Source: Rossellomorea aquimaris
GTDB lineage: Bacteria; Bacillota; Bacilli; Bacillales; Bacillaceae_B
NCBI RefSeq assembly: GCF_001877785.1
Contig: NZ_MINN01000074.1
Location: forward strand, 310,001-374,000
Direction: 5' to 3'
Length of the DNA stretch: 64,000 bases
Within the stretch, counting starts at the first letter, position 1. Each line of letters begins with the position of its first letter. The position numbers and the translations under genes are program-made. Shown here in pieces: positions 63,676-64,000 of this stretch. The notes below the pieces were generated by a model that was not told the origin of the DNA, did no database searches, and worked only from the letters and a program-made list of their open reading frames with translations.

Positions 63676-64000
63676 ATGTGGTTTCAATATTCTCAGGGCT
63701 GTGTAAGAGATAGAAGAAAGCATAAATACTGCAATTTCTGGGACAATTTGATGTTCATTCATTGCTCATGCTATGAGGACAATTATGACCATGATGACTG
63801 TAGAGACTCCAGAAAAAAAGAAGCCGTGGAACAAAAATGTTTTAAAATCAAAGATGCTCATTCATGCAGCTGCCAAAAAAATAACGAACACCATGAATCC
63901 AGGAAATGCGGTTGTAAGAAAGAAAAACATCAAGTCAGCTGCGGCTGTATGAAGTCCCGTAAATGCAATTGCCATAAACACCGTGAACATCGCGGGAAAA
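63676..64000 (+). CDS. Cys/His-rich protein, 3' end outside window
   Basis: ATG at 63676, preceded by GGGGGAAG; open to the window edge (108 codons seen). About 14 cysteines and 10 histidines in 108 residues: CSCYEDNYDHDDC, KCF, HSCSCQK, KCGCKKEK, SCGCMKSRKCNCHKHREH. Pairs of CxC recur, alternating with basic residues. The N-terminus MWFQYSQGCVRDRRKHKYCNFWDN resembles no enzyme. Such metal-binding, disulphide-rich and Lys/Arg-rich composition occurs in spore-coat or crust proteins and in metallothionein-like proteins. I do not recognise a family. Confidence 0.7.
   Translation, partial: MWFQYSQGCVRDRRKHKYCNFWDNLMFIHCSCYEDNYDHDDCRDSRKKEAVEQKCFKIKDAHSCSCQKNNEHHESRKCGCKKEKHQVSCGCMKSRKCNCHKHREHRGK

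Overview
The window reads as chromosomal DNA of a low-GC, endospore-forming member of the Bacillaceae (Bacillus sensu lato). The evidence is AGGAGG-type ribosome sites, frequent TTG/GTG starts, hairpin-plus-T terminators, and Bacillus-type families: HemAT, YocH-like LysM-3D proteins, GlpP antitermination, FbpB, Spo0M-like, DUF3889 and YjcZ proteins. I see no rRNA, tRNA, CRISPR array, intact insertion sequence or prophage. Both edges cut genes: a helicase at the left and a Cys/His-rich protein at the right.

Layout. 1-8 kb: partial DNA2/NAM7-like helicase, haem aerotaxis sensor HemAT, a lytic transglycosylase, a 41-aa YjcZ-like protein, a BCCT osmolyte transporter and two LysM/3D wall proteins. 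8-17 kb: a 51-aa zinc-ribbon protein, methionine aminopeptidase, an LrgA/LrgB pair, a PfpI-family protein, a sporulation-type histidine kinase next to topoisomerase III, a lipoprotein and a Xaa-Pro peptidase. 16.9-17.8 kb: a holin-like type I toxin followed by a nested repeat. 18-26 kb: a DUF4064 protein, an SDR, a decayed acetyltransferase, then the glycerol cluster glpP / glpF-glpK / glpD with two antitermination leaders, a cre site and a DeoR regulator. 26-35 kb: GNATs, DUF2332/VOC, an M29 peptidase with a HIT protein, an S66 peptidase and two Dpp-like permeases. 35-41 kb: PBP5 (dacA), a SET protein, EcsC, a second copy of the composite repeat and PBP2A (pbpA). 41-55 kb: methyltransferases, HAD and nucleotidyltransferase proteins, a LysM-CAP protein, a STAS protein, azoreductase and two 14-TM drug transporters, one with its TetR regulator and operators. 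55-64 kb: a Dph6-like ligase, DUF3889, an MFS/ArsR-type pair, a yybP-ykoY (Mn2+) riboswitch, a TmrB-like kinase, glutaminase, and HAD and GNAT proteins.

How genes work together. The glp genes form a glycerol uptake and oxidation pathway under GlpP antitermination and carbon catabolite control. Wall enzymes (LysM-3D, lytic transglycosylase, PBP5, PBP2A, CAP) are numerous but scattered. Several efflux pumps sit with cognate repressors and visible operator dyads.

The most unusual find is a yybP-ykoY manganese riboswitch, with an apparently duplicated expression platform, placed ahead of an FbpB-like small basic protein and a half-length Spo0M-like protein instead of a metal exporter. Next are a compact type I toxin gene with long-range mRNA complementarity and a repeat element split by two copies of another repeat. 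Coordinates are hand-read from the sequence and could be off by a base or two near homopolymers, mainly for the short sites.
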